Below, in pieces: positions 51,914 through 60,833 of a stretch of 64,000 nucleotides of DNA. The position numbers and the translations under genes were made by a program. A model generated the notes under the pieces. It made no database searches. It was not told the DNA's origin and saw nothing but the letters and a program-made list of their open reading frames with translations. The stretch covers positions 558,001-622,000 of the forward strand of contig QFQI01000001.1 in NCBI GenBank assembly GCA_003243195.1, written 5' to 3'. The first letter of the stretch is position 1. Each line of letters begins with the position of its first letter. Origin of the DNA: Sphingomonas taxi. Lineage in GTDB: Bacteria; Pseudomonadota; Alphaproteobacteria; Sphingomonadales; Sphingomonadaceae.

Positions 51914-53688
51914 CACGCCCCGCGCGCGATATAGGCGCGCCACCCACCCAGCGCGGTGATGTCCTCGGCGCCCGCCAGCGCGCGCGGTTCCGCAACGAAG
52001 CCCTTCACGCTGCTGCCGTCCGCCAGCGTCACGGTGCCGATGGCGAGCGGTGCGGGCACCTCCGCAGTGAAGCTGCCGAATTCGGCGACGCCCAGTTCGT
52101 ACACCTCCAGCGCGATCGCGCCGCCGGTCTCGTCATGGACCAGCGCCGGCTTGGGCGGCACGCTGTCGGCGATGGCATAGAGGCGATAGGTCGGCGCGGT
52201 CTCGAACGCGCCGACGAAGGTCGCGTTGCGCGAGGTCAGTTGCCAGTGCAGCGGCATGTTCTTCAGGTGCGCGCCCACGACCGCGAGTTTGACGGTGTCC
52301 ATTCTGCCCTCCTTGTCGAGCGGGGGTGGCGGCGGCAGGTCGGCCGCCACCAGATAGCTGTCCGCCACGTCCAGCAGCGCGAGGTCGCTGTCGGCCGGAC
52401 CGATCAGGGTGATGCCGAACCCGGTCGCGTTGTCGCGCACGCCCGCAGGCACCGCGACCGCCGCCATGTCGAGCAAGTTCACGAAATTGGTATAGGCGCC
52501 CAGGTTGCTGTTGAGCGCGATCGGCGCGGCGGCCAGTTCGGCGACGCGATAGGTGGTGCCGGTCGTGGGAAAGGCGAGCAGGTCGACGTCCTGCCACATC
52601 GCATCCGCGGCCCGCTTCAGTTCGGCGAGGCGATAGATGCCGCGGAACAGCGTCACGGCGTCGATCTCCGTGCCCGGCGCCACCACCGCGCGCACGACGG
52701 GGTCGATCGCGTCGGGATCGCGCGCCAGCAGCTCGCCGATCGCGGCGGCCCGTTCGGCGACCCAGGGACCGCCGTACAGCAGTTGCGCGGCCTCGCGCAG
52801 GAAAGTGGTGTCGACCTCCACCACCGTCCCGATGCCGGACAGCGTGGCGAGCGCGCGATCGTAGAGATATTCCGATTGCGCATCACCGAACCAGACGCGC
52901 TGGGCACGCTGCGGCACGCCGATCCGGCGCGGCAGCATGGCGCGCTGCGCCAGCGGCCTGGAGAAAGGATCGTCGGCGTCGAACCCGGCGATGACGCCGT
53001 CGATCAGCCGCGCGCCGGCGGGATCGTCGGTGAAGACGGTGATGCAGTCGATCGTGCGGCATGCGGGCACCAGCCCGCCGGTACTCCACCGTCCCTTGGT
53101 CGGCTTGAAGCCGATCAGATGGTTGAACGCGGCGGGCACACGCCCCGATCCCGCCGTGTCGGTGCCGAGCGCGAACGCGACCAGCCCGGCCGCGACCGCC
53201 ACCGCCGACCCGGAACTGGAGCCGCCGCTGACATAATTGAGGTTATAGGCGTTGCGCGGAACGCCGTAGGGCGAGCGCGTGCCCACCAGTCCGGTCGCGA
53301 ACTGGTCCAGGTTGGTCTTGCCCACGCACAGCGCGCCCGCCGCCAGCAACCGCCCGACCACAGTCGCCGAATGGTCCGGGCGATAGGCGAAGGCAGGACA
53401 GGCAGCGGTCGTCTCCAGCCCGGCGACGTCGATATTGTCCTTCACCGCGAAGGGCACGCCGGCCAGCGGGAGATGCTCCCCCGCCGCCACTCGGGCATCG
53501 ATCGCGCGCGCCGCCTCCAGCAGCGCGTCGGGCGCGACGCGCGCGATCCACACCTGCGGCTGGACCGCGTCATAGCCGGCGAGGCGGGCGAGCACATCGC
53601 GCGCCACCGCCACCGCGCTGGTGCGGCCGGCCGCCACGTCGGCGGCGATCGCGGCGGCGTGGAGACGCCCGGTCTCATCGGGGCTCAT
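51913..53688 (-). CDS. atzF: Allophanate hydrolase
   Basis: 591 aa. It hydrolyses allophanate to ammonia and CO2, the second step of nitrogen release after the carboxylase. The amidase-signature domain carries the Ser-cisSer-Lys triad in AVKDNIDVAG (Lys), VSGGSSSGSAVA and GTDTAGSGRVPAAF. The C-terminal domain (from about residue 460: VVGAHLKNMPLHWQL, ATFVGAF, EVYEL, SVKGFV) is the AtzF/Dur1,2-specific second domain. ATG 53688 overlaps the carboxylase stop as ATGA; the open frame further upstream is shadow. Confidence 0.93.
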   Translation of the reverse strand: MSPDETGRLHAAAIAADVAAGRTSAVAVARDVLARLAGYDAVQPQVWIARVAPDALLEAARAIDARVAAGEHLPLAGVPFAVKDNIDVAGLETTAACPAFAYRPDHSATVVGRLLAAGALCVGKTNLDQFATGLVGTRSPYGVPRNAYNLNYVSGGSSSGSAVAVAAGLVAFALGTDTAGSGRVPAAFNHLIGFKPTKGRWSTGGLVPACRTIDCITVFTDDPAGARLIDGVIAGFDADDPFSRPLAQRAMLPRRIGVPQRAQRVWFGDAQSEYLYDRALATLSGIGTVVEVDTTFLREAAQLLYGGPWVAERAAAIGELLARDPDAIDPVVRAVVAPGTEIDAVTLFRGIYRLAELKRAADAMWQDVDLLAFPTTGTTYRVAELAAAPIALNSNLGAYTNFVNLLDMAAVAVPAGVRDNATGFGITLIGPADSDLALLDVADSYLVAADLPPPPPLDKEGRMDTVKLAVVGAHLKNMPLHWQLTSRNATFVGAFETAPTYRLYAIADSVPPKPALVHDETGGAIALEVYELGVAEFGSFTAEVPAPLAIGTVTLADGSSVKGFVAEPRALAGAEDITALGGWRAYIARGA

Positions 53689-56600
53689 GCGTGCGCCCTC
53701 AGCGCGAGCAACGGCGACCCCGGCTGCAACGACTGGCGCTCCTCGATGTAGAGCGCCGCGATCGTCCCCGCGGCGGGGCTTTCCACCGGACATTCCATCT
53801 TCATCGCCTCGATCACCGCGATCGTGTCGCCCGCCTTCACCGTGTCTCCGGCCGCGACCAGCAGCTTCCACACGCTGCCGCCGAACGGCGCCTCGATCAC
53901 GTCGGCGCCCGCGGGCACCTCGATCGCGGCGGCGGGGGGCGCTTCTTCGCTGACCAGATCGGCGATGCGGTCGAACTCGCCGCGGCGCTCCCAATCCGCG
54001 CGCTCCTCATCGAACGCGGCCTTCCGGCGCGCCTCGAAGGCGGCGATGTCGCCGGCATTGTCCTTCAGGAAGGCGCGATAGTCCGACAGCCGGAATTCGG
54101 ACGGCTCGATCCGGATCGCCCGCCGGCCGCTGGGAAAATCGCGCCGCCATTCGACCAGCTCCCCGGCGCTCACCGGATAGAAGCGGATCTGGTCGAAGAA
54201 GCGCAGCAGCCACGGCTTGCCCTCGATGAAGGCGTCGGTCTGTCGATACGTGTTCCACACCTGGATGGTGCGCCCGAACAACTGGTATCCGCCCGGCCCT
54301 TCCATGCCATAGATGCACATATACGCGCCGCCGATGCCCACGACATTGGGCGGCGTCCAGGTTCGCGCGGGATTGTACTTGGTCGTCACCAGCCGGTGGC
54401 GCGGGTCGATCGGCGTCGCCACCGGTGCGCCCAGATAGACATCGCCCAGCCCCATCACGAGATAGCTCGCGTCGAAGATCAGGTTCTCGACCGCCGCGAC
54501 ATCGGGCAAACCGTTGATGCGCCGGATGAACTCGATATTGTCGGGGCACCACGGCGCATCGTCGCGCACCGCGCCGATATATTTCTGGATCGTCTCGATC
54601 GTCGCCGGATCGCGCCAGCTCAGCGGCAGGTGCACGATGCGCGACGGGATCGTGAAATCCTCGAGGTCGCCCAGCCGGTCCTCCGCATCGATCAGCAGCG
54701 TGAGCGCGGCGCGCTGATCCAGCGTCCGCCCGTCGACATGCACCTGCAGCGACCGGATACCCGGCACCACGTCGACGATCCCCGCGGGTGCCATCCGCTC
54801 CAGCTCGACCATCAGCGCATGGACGCGCAGCCGCAGCTCGATGTCGAGGACGATCGGGCCATATTCGACCAGGATGTTGCGATCGCCCTGCTGACGATAG
54901 ACGGTGCGCGGCCGCCCGCCCCCCGCCGGCAGGTCGGCGAGGATCGGCGACAGCGTGTCGATCGGGCGCGCCGGGCCGGCATCGGCGGGCGTGCCCTGCG
55001 CCACCAGCCGGCGCTGGAGCGTATCCGCCATGGTCGCGTCGGCGATGTTGACCGGCACGAACCGCAGGGTATCGCCGGGCATCAGTTGCCCGATCTTCCA
55101 ACGATCGGCGGCGATGACGACGAACGGGCAGACGAAGCCACCCAGCGACGGCCCGTCCGGGCCCAGGATGATCGGCATGTCGCCGGTGAAGTCGACCGCG
55201 CCGATCGCATAGGGATTGTCGTGGATGTTCGACGGGTGCAGCCCCGCCTCGCCACCGTCTTTGCGCGCCCAGTGCGGCTTGGGACCGACGAGGCGGACGC
55301 CGGTGCGGTTGCTGTTGTAATGCACCTGCCATTCCGCGGCGACGATCGTCGCGATGTCGCCGTCGGTGAAGAAGTCGGGCGCGCCGTGCGGGCCGTACAG
55401 GACGCGCAGGGTCCATTCGGTCGACAGCGTCGGCAGCGCCGCGTCGGCCAGCGGCGCGTCGAGCGGCTGCCGCCCAAGGTGGATCGTGTCGCCGGCCAGC
55501 AGCCGGCGCGCGGCGTGGCCGCCGAACTGCCCCAGTTCGAACGTCGCGCAACTGCCGAGATACGGCGCCACGTCCAGCCCGCCCGCGAACAGGATATAGC
55601 CGCGCATCCCGCCGCCGCTGGCACGGCCCAGCGCCAGTGCCTGTCCGGCGCGCACGTCGATCGCGACCCCGCGCGCGATGGCCACGCCGTCCAGCGTCGC
55701 GCCAAAGTCGGCGCCGGTCAGGCAGATGCGCGCGGGCGCGGTGAAGGCGAGCGTCGGGCCGGTCATGGTGACCTCCAGCCCCGCGGTCCCCTCCGCATTG
55801 CCGAGCAGGCGGTTGCCGACACGGAACGACTGGTCGTCGAACGGCCCCGACGGCGGCACGCCGACCGCCCACATCGCCTGCCGCCCGGGCCAGTCCTGCA
55901 CCGTCGTCGCGGTGCCGCCGCTGACGACGCGGATCGCGCGCGGACGATAGTCGATCGTGTCGAGCGCGCGGGTCGATACCTCGCCGCCGGTGAAGGCGGG
56001 CGCGCGCACGACATCGCGCAGCCAGCGCAGGTTGGTCTCGATCCCGTCGATCCGGGTCGCGTCCAGCGCCGCCTGCATCGCCGCCACCGCCTGTTCGCGC
56101 GTGGGGGCGTGGACGATCAGCTTGGCGAGCATCGGATCGTACCAGGCGCTCACCTCGCTGCCCGCCATGCACCATGTCTCGACGCGCGCATCGTCGGGGA
56201 AGGCGACATTGGTCAGCGTGCCCGAGGTCGGGCGATAGTCGAGCGCCGGGTCTTCGGCATACAGGCGCACCTGCACCGAATGGCCGTCGGGCACCGGCGG
56301 CGCGCGATCGAGAAACGCGAAGTCCCCGGCCCCGCCGCGGATCATCCATTCAACCAGGTCGACGCCCATCACCTCCTCGGTGACGCCATGTTCGACCTGC
56401 AGGCGGGTGTTCATCTCCAGGAAGAAGAACTCCTCCCGCTCGGCATCGTAGAGGAATTCGACGGTGCCCGCGGAGCGGTAGCGCGCCGCCTCGCCCAGCC
56501 GCACCGCCGCCGCGATCAGCGCGGCGCGAACCGGCGCGGGCAGCAACGGCGCGGGCGCTTCCTCGACCACCTTCTGGTTGCGACGCTGGAGCGAACAGTC

Positions 56601-57284
56601 GCGCTCGCCCAGCGCGAGCACCCGCCCTTCACCGTCGCCGAAGATCTGCACCTCGACGTGGCGCGCGCGGCGGACATAGCGTTCCAGGAACACGCCGGCG
56701 TCGCCGAAATTGCCCTTGCCCAGTCGCGCCACGGTGGCGAAGCCGTCGCGCACCGCCTCCGCATCCTCGCACACGCGCATCCCGATCCCACCACCGCCCG
56801 CGGTCGCCTTCAGGATCACGGGGAAGCCGATCGCCCCGGCCGCCTCGACCGCCGCCGCTTCGTCGGTCAGCAGGTCGGTGCCGGGGGCCAGCGGCACGCC
56901 GTGTCCCGCGGCGAGCGCGCGCGCGCTGTGCTTCAGCCCGAAGGTGCGGATATTCTCCACGGTCGGGCCGATGAAGACGATCCCCGCCGCCGCGCACGCC
57001 TCCGCGAAATCGACATTCTCCGCCAGGAAGCCGTAGCCGGGATGGATCGCCTCCGCCCCGGTGCGCCGCGCCGCGTCGATGATGGCGGCGATGTTGAGGT
57101 AGCTGTCGGACGCGCGCGCCGGACCGATGCACACCGCCTCGTCGGCCAGCGACACGTGGAGCGAAGCCTCGTCCGCCTCGGAATAGACCGCCACGGAGCG
57201 CAGCCCCATCAGGCGAAGCGTGCGGATGATACGGGTGGCGATCGCGCCGCGGTTCGCGATCAGGACGGTCTTGATCGTCGTCAT
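53685..57284 (-). CDS. uca: Biotin-dependent urea or guanidine carboxylase
   Basis: 1199-aa multidomain enzyme that carboxylates urea to allophanate, or guanidine to carboxyguanidine, using ATP and bicarbonate. Order: biotin carboxylase (about 1-450: VLIANRGAIATRIIRTLRL, GYGFLAENV, VEVQIFGDGEG, EMNTRLQVEHGVTE), KipA/KipI-type carboxyltransferase domains (about 470-1060: FGATLDGVAIARGV, GYILFAGGLD, HPSNIHDNPYAIG), and biotin carrier with EAMKME, biotinyl Lys1162. The start overlaps a DUF1989 gene by four bases. DUF1989 partners and the ABC type suggest that guanidine may be the true substrate. Confidence 0.92.
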   Translation of the reverse strand: MTTIKTVLIANRGAIATRIIRTLRLMGLRSVAVYSEADEASLHVSLADEAVCIGPARASDSYLNIAAIIDAARRTGAEAIHPGYGFLAENVDFAEACAAAGIVFIGPTVENIRTFGLKHSARALAAGHGVPLAPGTDLLTDEAAAVEAAGAIGFPVILKATAGGGGIGMRVCEDAEAVRDGFATVARLGKGNFGDAGVFLERYVRRARHVEVQIFGDGEGRVLALGERDCSLQRRNQKVVEEAPAPLLPAPVRAALIAAAVRLGEAARYRSAGTVEFLYDAEREEFFFLEMNTRLQVEHGVTEEVMGVDLVEWMIRGGAGDFAFLDRAPPVPDGHSVQVRLYAEDPALDYRPTSGTLTNVAFPDDARVETWCMAGSEVSAWYDPMLAKLIVHAPTREQAVAAMQAALDATRIDGIETNLRWLRDVVRAPAFTGGEVSTRALDTIDYRPRAIRVVSGGTATTVQDWPGRQAMWAVGVPPSGPFDDQSFRVGNRLLGNAEGTAGLEVTMTGPTLAFTAPARICLTGADFGATLDGVAIARGVAIDVRAGQALALGRASGGGMRGYILFAGGLDVAPYLGSCATFELGQFGGHAARRLLAGDTIHLGRQPLDAPLADAALPTLSTEWTLRVLYGPHGAPDFFTDGDIATIVAAEWQVHYNSNRTGVRLVGPKPHWARKDGGEAGLHPSNIHDNPYAIGAVDFTGDMPIILGPDGPSLGGFVCPFVVIAADRWKIGQLMPGDTLRFVPVNIADATMADTLQRRLVAQGTPADAGPARPIDTLSPILADLPAGGGRPRTVYRQQGDRNILVEYGPIVLDIELRLRVHALMVELERMAPAGIVDVVPGIRSLQVHVDGRTLDQRAALTLLIDAEDRLGDLEDFTIPSRIVHLPLSWRDPATIETIQKYIGAVRDDAPWCPDNIEFIRRINGLPDVAAVENLIFDASYLVMGLGDVYLGAPVATPIDPRHRLVTTKYNPARTWTPPNVVGIGGAYMCIYGMEGPGGYQLFGRTIQVWNTYRQTDAFIEGKPWLLRFFDQIRFYPVSAGELVEWRRDFPSGRRAIRIEPSEFRLSDYRAFLKDNAGDIAAFEARRKAAFDEERADWERRGEFDRIADLVSEEAPPAAAIEVPAGADVIEAPFGGSVWKLLVAAGDTVKAGDTIAVIEAMKMECPVESPAAGTIAALYIEERQSLQPGSPLLALRAHA

Positions 57285-57916
57285 GCGGTGACGATCATGC
57301 GCACGGGGGTGGGGTTGAACGCGTTGCAGGGATTGTTGATCTGCGGGCAATTGGAGACGACGACGATGACGTCCATCTCCGCGCGCAGGTCGACGGTCAG
57401 CCCGGGTGCAGAGATGCCGTCGACGATGCCCAGCGCCCCATCCGGCTCCACCGGCACGTTCATGAAGAAGTTGATGTTGGAGACGATGTCGCGCTTGCCG
57501 CGCCCTTCGGTCAGGTTCGCCTCCAGGAAGTTCTCGACACAGGCATGCTGCGCCTTGGTGTGATGGCCGTAGCGCAACGTGTTCGACTCGCACGAACACG
57601 CGCCGCCGATCGTGTCGTGATAGTCGACCGCGCTGGCGACGATCGTCATCATCGCGCGCCCCTCGCTGGAGCGCAGCACGCTGCCGGTGCGCAGGAACAG
57701 GTTGCCCTGCGCCGCGATCGTGTCCTGCGCGCTGTAGCGCTCGGCATCGTCGTCCGCGGCATAGAGCAGGAAATCGACCGCCTGGTTGCCCTCCAGGTCG
57801 ACGATGCGCAGCGTGCCGCCCGCGGGCACGTGATGCAGCCACGGTGCGCGCGCCGGCACCACGACGTCGTGCGTCACCGTACCGGCAAGCCCGGTCAGAT
57901 AGGGATCGTCACTCAT
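57281..57916 (-). CDS. DUF1989 protein, urea-carboxylase-associated / carboxyguanidine deiminase subunit
   Basis: 211-aa DUF1989 (UAAP) protein. RIVDLEGNQAVDFLLYAADD, GGACSCESNTLRYG and INFFMNVPVEPDG, with NCPQINNPCNAF at the end, are family marks; Cys/His residues probably bind metal. In guanidine-degrading bacteria two such proteins form carboxyguanidine deiminase, converting carboxyguanidine to allophanate and ammonia. It overlaps the carboxylase start by four bases and follows its paralog by 12 bp. Confidence 0.9.
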   Translation of the reverse strand: MSDDPYLTGLAGTVTHDVVVPARAPWLHHVPAGGTLRIVDLEGNQAVDFLLYAADDDAERYSAQDTIAAQGNLFLRTGSVLRSSEGRAMMTIVASAVDYHDTIGGACSCESNTLRYGHHTKAQHACVENFLEANLTEGRGKRDIVSNINFFMNVPVEPDGALGIVDGISAPGLTVDLRAEMDVIVVVSNCPQINNPCNAFNPTPVRMIVTA

Positions 57917-57928
57917 GCGGTCCTCCGG

Positions 57929-58753
57929 TCAGCGGCGGAAATGATCGTCGACGTTCTCGAAGGCGCGCAGCCCCTCCGGCGTCGCGTTGCGGATCGGGTC
58001 GTCGGGCGGGGTCACCACACCGCGCCACGCGGTCGCTCGTAGCGGGGTGACGGTGTAATCGTCGCGCGGGTCGAGAACGTGCGGGCAGTTGGCGACCACC
58101 ACGACCAGCTCCATTTCCGCGCGCAGCGTCACGCTGCGGCCCGGTGCATAGGGGCCGACGAGCGGCGTGACGGCGCCATCACGCTCGATCCGCGTACCCT
58201 TGAACAGGTTGACGCAGGGATGGACGTCGCGCCGCCCCAGCCCGTGCTTCGCCACGCCCAGCAGGAAACGGTCGCGCGCGCTGGGCTGCGTGCCGCTGTT
58301 GCTGCCGTCGCCATAGCGCGCGGCGTTGCTGGCCGGGGTGGACGGGCCGCAGAAGCAGTCGTGCGTCCCCGCGTCGTCCTCGACGATGCTCATCAGCACG
58401 CGGCCCATGTCGGACAGCAGCAGCTTGCCCGCGCCGAGATAGGCGTTCCACTGCACCTTCACCGTGTCGGCGACGTTGAGCCGTTCGGTCGGCATATCCG
58501 CGTTGAACACCAGCAGCGACGCGCAGGCATCGCCCTTGAGGTCGATCAGCCGCAACCGCGTGCCGCGCGCCAGCCGCCGCGTGGCATAGCCGCCCGCCGC
58601 GATCGTCTCTTCCCAGACGAGGTCGGCGACGGCGACGCCCGCGGGCAGATCGTCGGCGACCGGCGGCAGCACCGGCATCGCCTCCACGACGGTGCCGGCC
58701 ATGGCGCGCGCATGATCGCGCGCGGCAAGCGGATCGGCGAGAACGGCGGTCAT
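57929..58753 (-). CDS. DUF1989 protein (second paralog), urea-carboxylase-associated
   Basis: 274-aa larger DUF1989 member: GTRLRLIDLKGDACASLLVF, SIVEDDAGTHDCFCGPST (the CxC region), HPCVNLFKG and VVVANCPHVLDPRDDYT. It presumably forms a complex with the 211-aa paralog. ATG 58753 overlaps the NikR-like stop as ATGA; the open frame upstream is shadow. Presence of both paralogs is the arrangement reported for carboxyguanidine deiminase gene pairs. Confidence 0.9.
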   Translation of the reverse strand: MTAVLADPLAARDHARAMAGTVVEAMPVLPPVADDLPAGVAVADLVWEETIAAGGYATRRLARGTRLRLIDLKGDACASLLVFNADMPTERLNVADTVKVQWNAYLGAGKLLLSDMGRVLMSIVEDDAGTHDCFCGPSTPASNAARYGDGSNSGTQPSARDRFLLGVAKHGLGRRDVHPCVNLFKGTRIERDGAVTPLVGPYAPGRSVTLRAEMELVVVVANCPHVLDPRDDYTVTPLRATAWRGVVTPPDDPIRNATPEGLRAFENVDDHFRR

Positions 58754-59205
58754 GCGTCTTCCCCCTGTTCGTGAAGCGGCGGCAGCAGCGAGGTGGTGGT
58801 GACGAGCTTGAGCTGCTGCACTCCGCGCACGCGGCGCAGCGCGTCGCACAGCGCCTTCAGCCGCACCGCCGGCCCCTGCACCAGCAGCACCTCCAGCGAT
58901 TGATCGTCCTCCAGGAACACGTGCTGCGACGAGATCACCTCCTTGAGATAATCCGCCTGCATCTGCGCAAGCTGGTGGCGCACGCGGCCGCGATCGCCGC
59001 GATAGACCAGCGTGACCGTGCCGGCGAGCATCTTGTCCGGGTGGGTGAAGGCGTCATGTTCGGCCAGTGCGTGACGGATCAGCTCGGACATCAGCCCTGA
59101 GCGCGACGGCAGTCCGCGCTCCTCGACCATGACGTCGAGCTGGCGGAACAATTCGGCGGGCAAGCTCATGCTCAGCCGCGCGAGACTGGTGGATTCGGAG
59201 GTCAT
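58750..59205 (-). CDS. NikR-like ribbon-helix-helix regulator lacking the nickel site
   Basis: 151 aa: N-terminal ribbon-helix-helix (ARLSMSLPAELFRQLDVMVE, then SRSGLMSELIRHAL) and a C-terminal ACT-like domain of NikR type (LVYRGDR to VRGVQQLKLV). Compared with E. coli NikR, the nickel ligands H76, H87, H89 and C95 correspond here to A84, H95, F97 and S103; only one is kept. Nickel sensing is therefore unlikely and the effector may be a small molecule. It is embedded in the operon, coupled by ATGA on both sides. A perfect dyad lies 16 bp before its start. Confidence 0.88.
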   Translation of the reverse strand: MTSESTSLARLSMSLPAELFRQLDVMVEERGLPSRSGLMSELIRHALAEHDAFTHPDKMLAGTVTLVYRGDRGRVRHQLAQMQADYLKEVISSQHVFLEDDQSLEVLLVQGPAVRLKALCDALRRVRGVQQLKLVTTTSLLPPLHEQGEDA

Positions 59206-59981
59206 GCCGCACCTTGGGAAGTATTACCATCAACGTCAATCGTAATACGTTCATGGTTGCGCCGGGTCAGTGGCAGGTCATAGACGGCGGTCGCGCCATA
59301 GCGGTGCGGCGCGTGCGGATCGTGGCGGCGCTTGTCGAGCGCCAGCACGCGGGTGCCGAGCGAGAACGCCTCGCGGATGTCGTGGGTGACCATGACGATG
59401 GTCAGCGCATGCTCCTGCCACAGCCGGGTGATGAGCGCGTGCATGTCGGTGCGGATGCCGGGATCGAGCGCACCGAACGGCTCGTCGAGCAGCAGGATGC
59501 GCGGACGCTTGATGAGCGCCTGCGCGATGGCGAGCCGCTGCTGCATCCCGCCCGACATCGCGGCGGGATAGAGGTGCAGGCTGTCGCGCAGGCCCACCGC
59601 CTCGAGCATCGCGACCGCCTCCTCCTCCGCCGCGCGCCGGCGCGCGCCGAACAGCCGCGCGGTCAGCGGCGCCTGCGCGCACTCCAGCCCGAACATCGTG
59701 TTGCGCAGTACCGACAGGTGCGGAAACACGGAGTAGCGCTGGAACACCACGCCCCGGTCCGGCGTACATTCCGCGCGCAGCGGCGTGCCGTCGAGCAGGA
59801 TCGTACCGCGCGTCGGCGCTTCCTGCCCGAGCAGCAGCCGCAGCAGGCTGCTCTTGCCCGCGCCGGACGGTCCCACGATCGACACGAACGATCCCGCGGC
59901 GACGTCGAGGCTGACGCGCTCCAGCACGATCTTGTCGCCATATTCGACCCAGATGTCGCGAAGCGAGAGGATCGCGGTCAT
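59202..59981 (-). CDS. ABC transporter ATPase (nitrate/taurine/guanidine-type)
   Basis: 259 aa with Walker A GPSGAGKSS, Q-loop VVFQRYSVFP, signature MSGGMQQRLAIAQAL, Walker B ILLLDEPFGALD and switch His in VMVTHDIREAF. It energises import with the permease and lipoprotein encoded upstream. The last 15 codons contain the regulatory dyad 59221-59248, so coding and operator functions overlap. It is coupled at both ends by ATGA. Confidence 0.92.
   Translation of the reverse strand: MTAILSLRDIWVEYGDKIVLERVSLDVAAGSFVSIVGPSGAGKSSLLRLLLGQEAPTRGTILLDGTPLRAECTPDRGVVFQRYSVFPHLSVLRNTMFGLECAQAPLTARLFGARRRAAEEEAVAMLEAVGLRDSLHLYPAAMSGGMQQRLAIAQALIKRPRILLLDEPFGALDPGIRTDMHALITRLWQEHALTIVMVTHDIREAFSLGTRVLALDKRRHDPHAPHRYGATAVYDLPLTRRNHERITIDVDGNTSQGAA
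59221..59248. promoter_or_regulatory. Perfect NikR-like operator GTATTAC-N14-GTAATAC (site A)
   Basis: 28-bp dyad with perfect 7-bp arms, inside the end of the ATPase gene and 16 bp before the NikR-like start. The geometry (6-16-6 when trimmed to GTATTA/TAATAC) equals that of the E. coli NikR operator GTATGA-N16-TCATAC. Likely autoregulatory with an internal promoter. Confidence 0.65.
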
Positions 59982-60793
59982 CGCGTGCCTCCATGTGCCC
60001 AGGGGAACAGGCGCCGGTCGCACTGCACCAGCACCATGTCCGCCGCGATCGCCAGCAGCGCGATCCACGCGACGTAGGGGATGATGACGTCCATCGCGAG
60101 ATAGCGGCGGACCAGGAAGATGCGGTAGCCCAGCCCGACGTCGGACGCGATCGCCTCCGCCGAGATCAGGAATACCCAGGCGGGGCCGAGCGACAGCCGG
60201 ATCGCCTGCACCAGCCGCGGCAACGCCTGCGGCAGCGCGACCCGCACCATGATCTGCCAGCTCGATGCGCCCAGCGTCTGCGCCTTCAATATTTGCTCGC
60301 GCGGCAGCGCGGCGACATGCGCGGCGATATCGCGCACCATGACCGGCACGATGCCCACCACGATCAGCGCGACCTTCGCCGTCTCCCCCAGCCCCAGCGC
60401 GATGAACAGCATCGGCAGCAGCGCGATCGGCGGGATCACAGCGATCGCCGTCACCAGTGGCGCGAACGTGGCGCGCACCGGGGGCAGCACGCCCAGCACC
60501 AGCCCGACGAGCAGCGCCGCCGCGGTGGCGATCCCCAGCCCCAGGCCCAGCCGCTGGAGGCTGGCCAGCGTGTCCGCCCAGAACACCAATTGTCCCGACA
60601 GCGGGTCGGGCTGCGTCACCAGCGCCGTCATCGCGCGCACCATCGCGCCGGGCAGCGGCAGCACCTTGTCGGTGGGATCGACCGCGTGGCGCGAGGCGGC
60701 GGCCACCAGATAGGCCAGCGCCAGCAGCGCGATCGGCAGCGCACCCAGCAGGAGGCGCGCACCCCGCGACGGCTGATGGCTTACCCAGCGCAT
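59978..60793 (-). CDS. ABC transporter permease (nitrate/taurine/guanidine-type)
   Basis: 271 aa with about six membrane segments and the EAA loop region LGASSWQIMVRVALPQALPR that contacts the ATPase. ATG 60793 follows GGGAGAG at eight bases; the open frame upstream is not used. It belongs to the SsuC/TauC/NrtB-like branch seen in urea-carboxylase loci. It lies 40 bp downstream of the lipoprotein gene. Confidence 0.91.
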   Translation of the reverse strand: MRWVSHQPSRGARLLLGALPIALLALAYLVAAASRHAVDPTDKVLPLPGAMVRAMTALVTQPDPLSGQLVFWADTLASLQRLGLGLGIATAAALLVGLVLGVLPPVRATFAPLVTAIAVIPPIALLPMLFIALGLGETAKVALIVVGIVPVMVRDIAAHVAALPREQILKAQTLGASSWQIMVRVALPQALPRLVQAIRLSLGPAWVFLISAEAIASDVGLGYRIFLVRRYLAMDVIIPYVAWIALLAIAADMVLVQCDRRLFPWAHGGTR

Positions 60794-60833
60794 GGCGATC
60801 GCTCTCCCATCGCTGCGACGGGCGCCGCCCCGC

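Noticed and set aside
53691..57563. Very long rightward open frame of 1290 codons opposite the carboxylase
   Set aside because: It mirrors the GC-rich carboxylase gene, is dominated by Arg/His/Asp/Gln, has no recognisable domain and no ribosome site. It is an antisense shadow.
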